Part shown: positions 62,726 to 64,000 of the stretch, piece after piece | Layout: the number at the start of each line of letters is the position of its first letter | How positions within the stretch are numbered: position 1 is the first letter of the stretch | Source of the DNA: Rhodococcus sp. KRD162 | GTDB lineage: Bacteria; Actinomycetota; Actinomycetes; Mycobacteriales; Mycobacteriaceae | NCBI RefSeq assembly: GCF_017168335.1 | Contig: NZ_JABFAU010000003.1 | Span: 378,972-442,971 of the forward strand | Direction: 5' to 3' | DNA: 64,000 nt | Translations under genes and position numbers: made by a program | Notes under the pieces: model-generated | What the model was told of the DNA's origin: nothing | Databases searched by the model: none | Seen by the model: the letters and a program-made list of their open reading frames with translations, nothing else

Positions 62726-62754
62726 AGCTCCACAGTGACATAGGCTCGCCGTTT

Positions 62755-63513
62755 ATGGCGACCACTCGGAACAAGATTCTGATCAGCGGCGCGAGTTCGG
62801 GGCTGGGTGAGGAAATGGCCAGACGGTTTGCCGCGATGGGCCGAGACCTTGCGCTCTGTGCCCGGCGGGTGGAGCGACTCGACGAGCTTCGCGTCGAGTT
62901 GATGCACCAGAACCCGAACATCACCGTGTCGGTTCGGGCACTCGACGTCACCGACCACGACGCCGTGATCGAGGTCTTCGGCACGCTCCGAGACGAGCTC
63001 GGTGGCCTCGACCGGGTCATCGTCAATGCCGGGCTCGGCAAGGGCGCGAAAATCGGTACCGGGCGCGCCGAGGCCAACCTGCAGACCGCGCGCACCAACT
63101 TCATCGGTGCCCTGTCGCAGTCCGAGGCCGCACTCGCGATGTTCCGCGAGCAGAAGCACGGGCATCTGGTCCTGGTCTCGTCGATCAGCGCGGACAGAGG
63201 TCTGCCGGGCGCGAAGGCCACCTATTCGGCGAGCAAGGCCGCGGTCGCCTCGCTGGGAGAATCGCTGGCCACCGAACTGGCTCGAACCGACATCGCCGTC
63301 ACCACGTTGCTGCCGGGTTTCATTGCCACCGAGATGTCTGCCAAAGCGGGCGACAACGCCGCCCTCACAGCTACTTTGGACGCGGGGGTCTCCGCGATGG
63401 TCGACGCGATCGAGAGCGAGACTCGACGCGCCGCGCTACCCGGTCTGAAGTGGCGGGGCATCGACGCGGCGCTACGGTTCCTGCCGAATGCGCTGACCGA
63501 TCGACTGGTGTAG
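62755..63513 (+). CDS. short-chain dehydrogenase/reductase (SDR)
   Basis: 252 residues. Cofactor motif ISGASSGLGEE, VNAG, active-site Ser in VSSIS and YSASK with Tyr/Lys. Uses NAD(P) to oxidise or reduce an unknown alcohol or ketone. TAGGCT (62741-62746) lies eight bases before the ATG at 62755, with no ribosome site, again a leaderless-type start. Divergent from the flavoprotein across 29 bases. Confidence 0.93.
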   Translation: MATTRNKILISGASSGLGEEMARRFAAMGRDLALCARRVERLDELRVELMHQNPNITVSVRALDVTDHDAVIEVFGTLRDELGGLDRVIVNAGLGKGAKIGTGRAEANLQTARTNFIGALSQSEAALAMFREQKHGHLVLVSSISADRGLPGAKATYSASKAAVASLGESLATELARTDIAVTTLLPGFIATEMSAKAGDNAALTATLDAGVSAMVDAIESETRRAALPGLKWRGIDAALRFLPNALTDRLV

Positions 63514-63528
63514 TTATTGCAGGTAGCC

Positions 63529-64000
63529 CTACCAGGGTGTACCGGCCAGGTCTCTCGTCGCGAGAGCTCGCTGTACGGCCGAGGCGAGCTCGACGCTCGA
63601 CCCGGCCACGGTGTCGTCGGTGCACACCAGTGAGAGGGTGTAGTTGCCGTTCATTCGGCAGATGTAGGTCGACATCCTCGTCGTCGTCGATGCACCCGAG
63701 GGGTTGGGGTGGATGGCCCGAGTGGCCAGGCCGCTGGATCGGTGCGGGCCGAGGGTGGAGACTGCGTCGGGAATATCGCCGATGTTGGAGCACAACACTT
63801 CTCCGCGTCCCGGGGTCGAGGTCAGCTTCGCGGCCAGGCGAAGGGGAAGCAGCTGAACGATCTCGGGTGGATACCCGGCCGGTGCCCCGACGGGGGCTCT
63901 GAAGGCGGCCTTGCATGCGGCCCTGATGGTTACCGGTGAATCGTCACCCCGGACGGCGACGGTGGCCATGCCGATCGAGTTGGCGTCGCCGGTTGCCGTC
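63529..64000 (-). CDS. C-terminal part of an acyltransferase-like protein (partial)
   Basis: The frame is open through the right edge, so only the last 156 residues are seen. SNIGDIPD followed by a hydrophobic stretch and MNGNYTLSLV resembles the C-terminal lobe of condensation/WS-DGAT-type CoA-dependent acyltransferases, but the catalytic HHxxxD would be outside the window, so the assignment is weak. Ends 15 bases after the converging SDR gene. Confidence 0.6.
   Translation of the reverse strand, partial: TATGDANSIGMATVAVRGDDSPVTIRAACKAAFRAPVGAPAGYPPEIVQLLPLRLAAKLTSTPGRGEVLCSNIGDIPDAVSTLGPHRSSGLATRAIHPNPSGASTTTRMSTYICRMNGNYTLSLVCTDDTVAGSSVELASAVQRALATRDLAGTPW

Noticed and set aside
1-64000. 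CRISPR arrays, rRNA genes, transposases, prophage
   Set aside because: No regularly spaced repeats, rRNA-like sequence or transposase/phage proteins were seen in either strand.

Overview
The window is high-GC actinobacterial DNA with GTG and TTG starts, ATGA/GTGA gene overlaps and several apparently leaderless genes. Gene content points to the order Mycobacteriales, most likely Rhodococcus or a close relative: an accD3 - echA6 - metallo-beta-lactamase-fold protein - ctpE - MT0933-type antitoxin - SRPBCC toxin backbone known from Mycobacterium tuberculosis (around Rv0904c-Rv0910), a DUF222/HNH protein, a SigD-like sigma factor and an acyl-ACP desaturase. No rRNA, CRISPR array, transposase or prophage was seen. 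The taxonomic call is an inference from gene content.

Layout. 0-6.3 kb: TetR regulator and methyltransferase, then a leftward run XRE regulator - membrane protein - ABC ATPase - ABC permease - accD3. 6.3-16.2 kb: MarR/hydrolase divergent pair with a palindromic operator, ABC-F ATPase, aldo/keto reductase, HemD-like protein, flavin monooxygenase, echA6 overlapping an ammonium transporter, a secreted glycine-rich protein and a hydrolase. 16.2-24.6 kb: SigD-like sigma factor, NCS1 permease with a palindromic promoter region, htpG, a metallo-beta-lactamase-fold protein, ctpE and the antitoxin. 24.6-33.8 kb: a block lying between antitoxin and toxin, containing a cation/proton antiporter, a lipoprotein lipase co-translated with a LytS/LytTR two-component system, and two DUF485 + sodium:solute symporter modules. 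33.9-41.9 kb: the toxin, two tandem solute-binding/von Willebrand A proteins, an ECF transporter with a fused ATPase-ATPase-membrane subunit, and a DEAD-box helicase.

42.1-64 kb: DUF222/HNH protein, tRNA-Arg(CCT), a frameshifted isochorismatase-like gene beside unusual repeats, a MacB/FtsX-type ABC exporter, a PucR regulator divergent from a desaturase, a universal stress protein, a cupin, dfrA-thyA, an Fpg/Nei glycosylase, a type B carboxylesterase, a MOSC protein, a three-gene CoA-transferase / HMG-CoA-lyase-like / 2-hydroxyacid dehydrogenase operon, a TMEM175-type channel, an amino acid permease, a disulfide-type flavoprotein, an SDR and the 3' part of an acyltransferase-like gene.

Main themes are lipid metabolism (accD3, echA6, lipase, esterase, desaturase, CoA-transferase), small-molecule uptake (ammonium, nucleobase, monocarboxylates, amino acids, ECF vitamins) and envelope functions. 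The most interesting signals are the toxin-antitoxin pair split by 9.3 kb, the two-component/lipase/dual-symporter block, the Glu-for-His ammonium channel, the fused ECF subunit, the secreted glycine-zipper protein and the repeats upstream of the broken isochorismatase gene.
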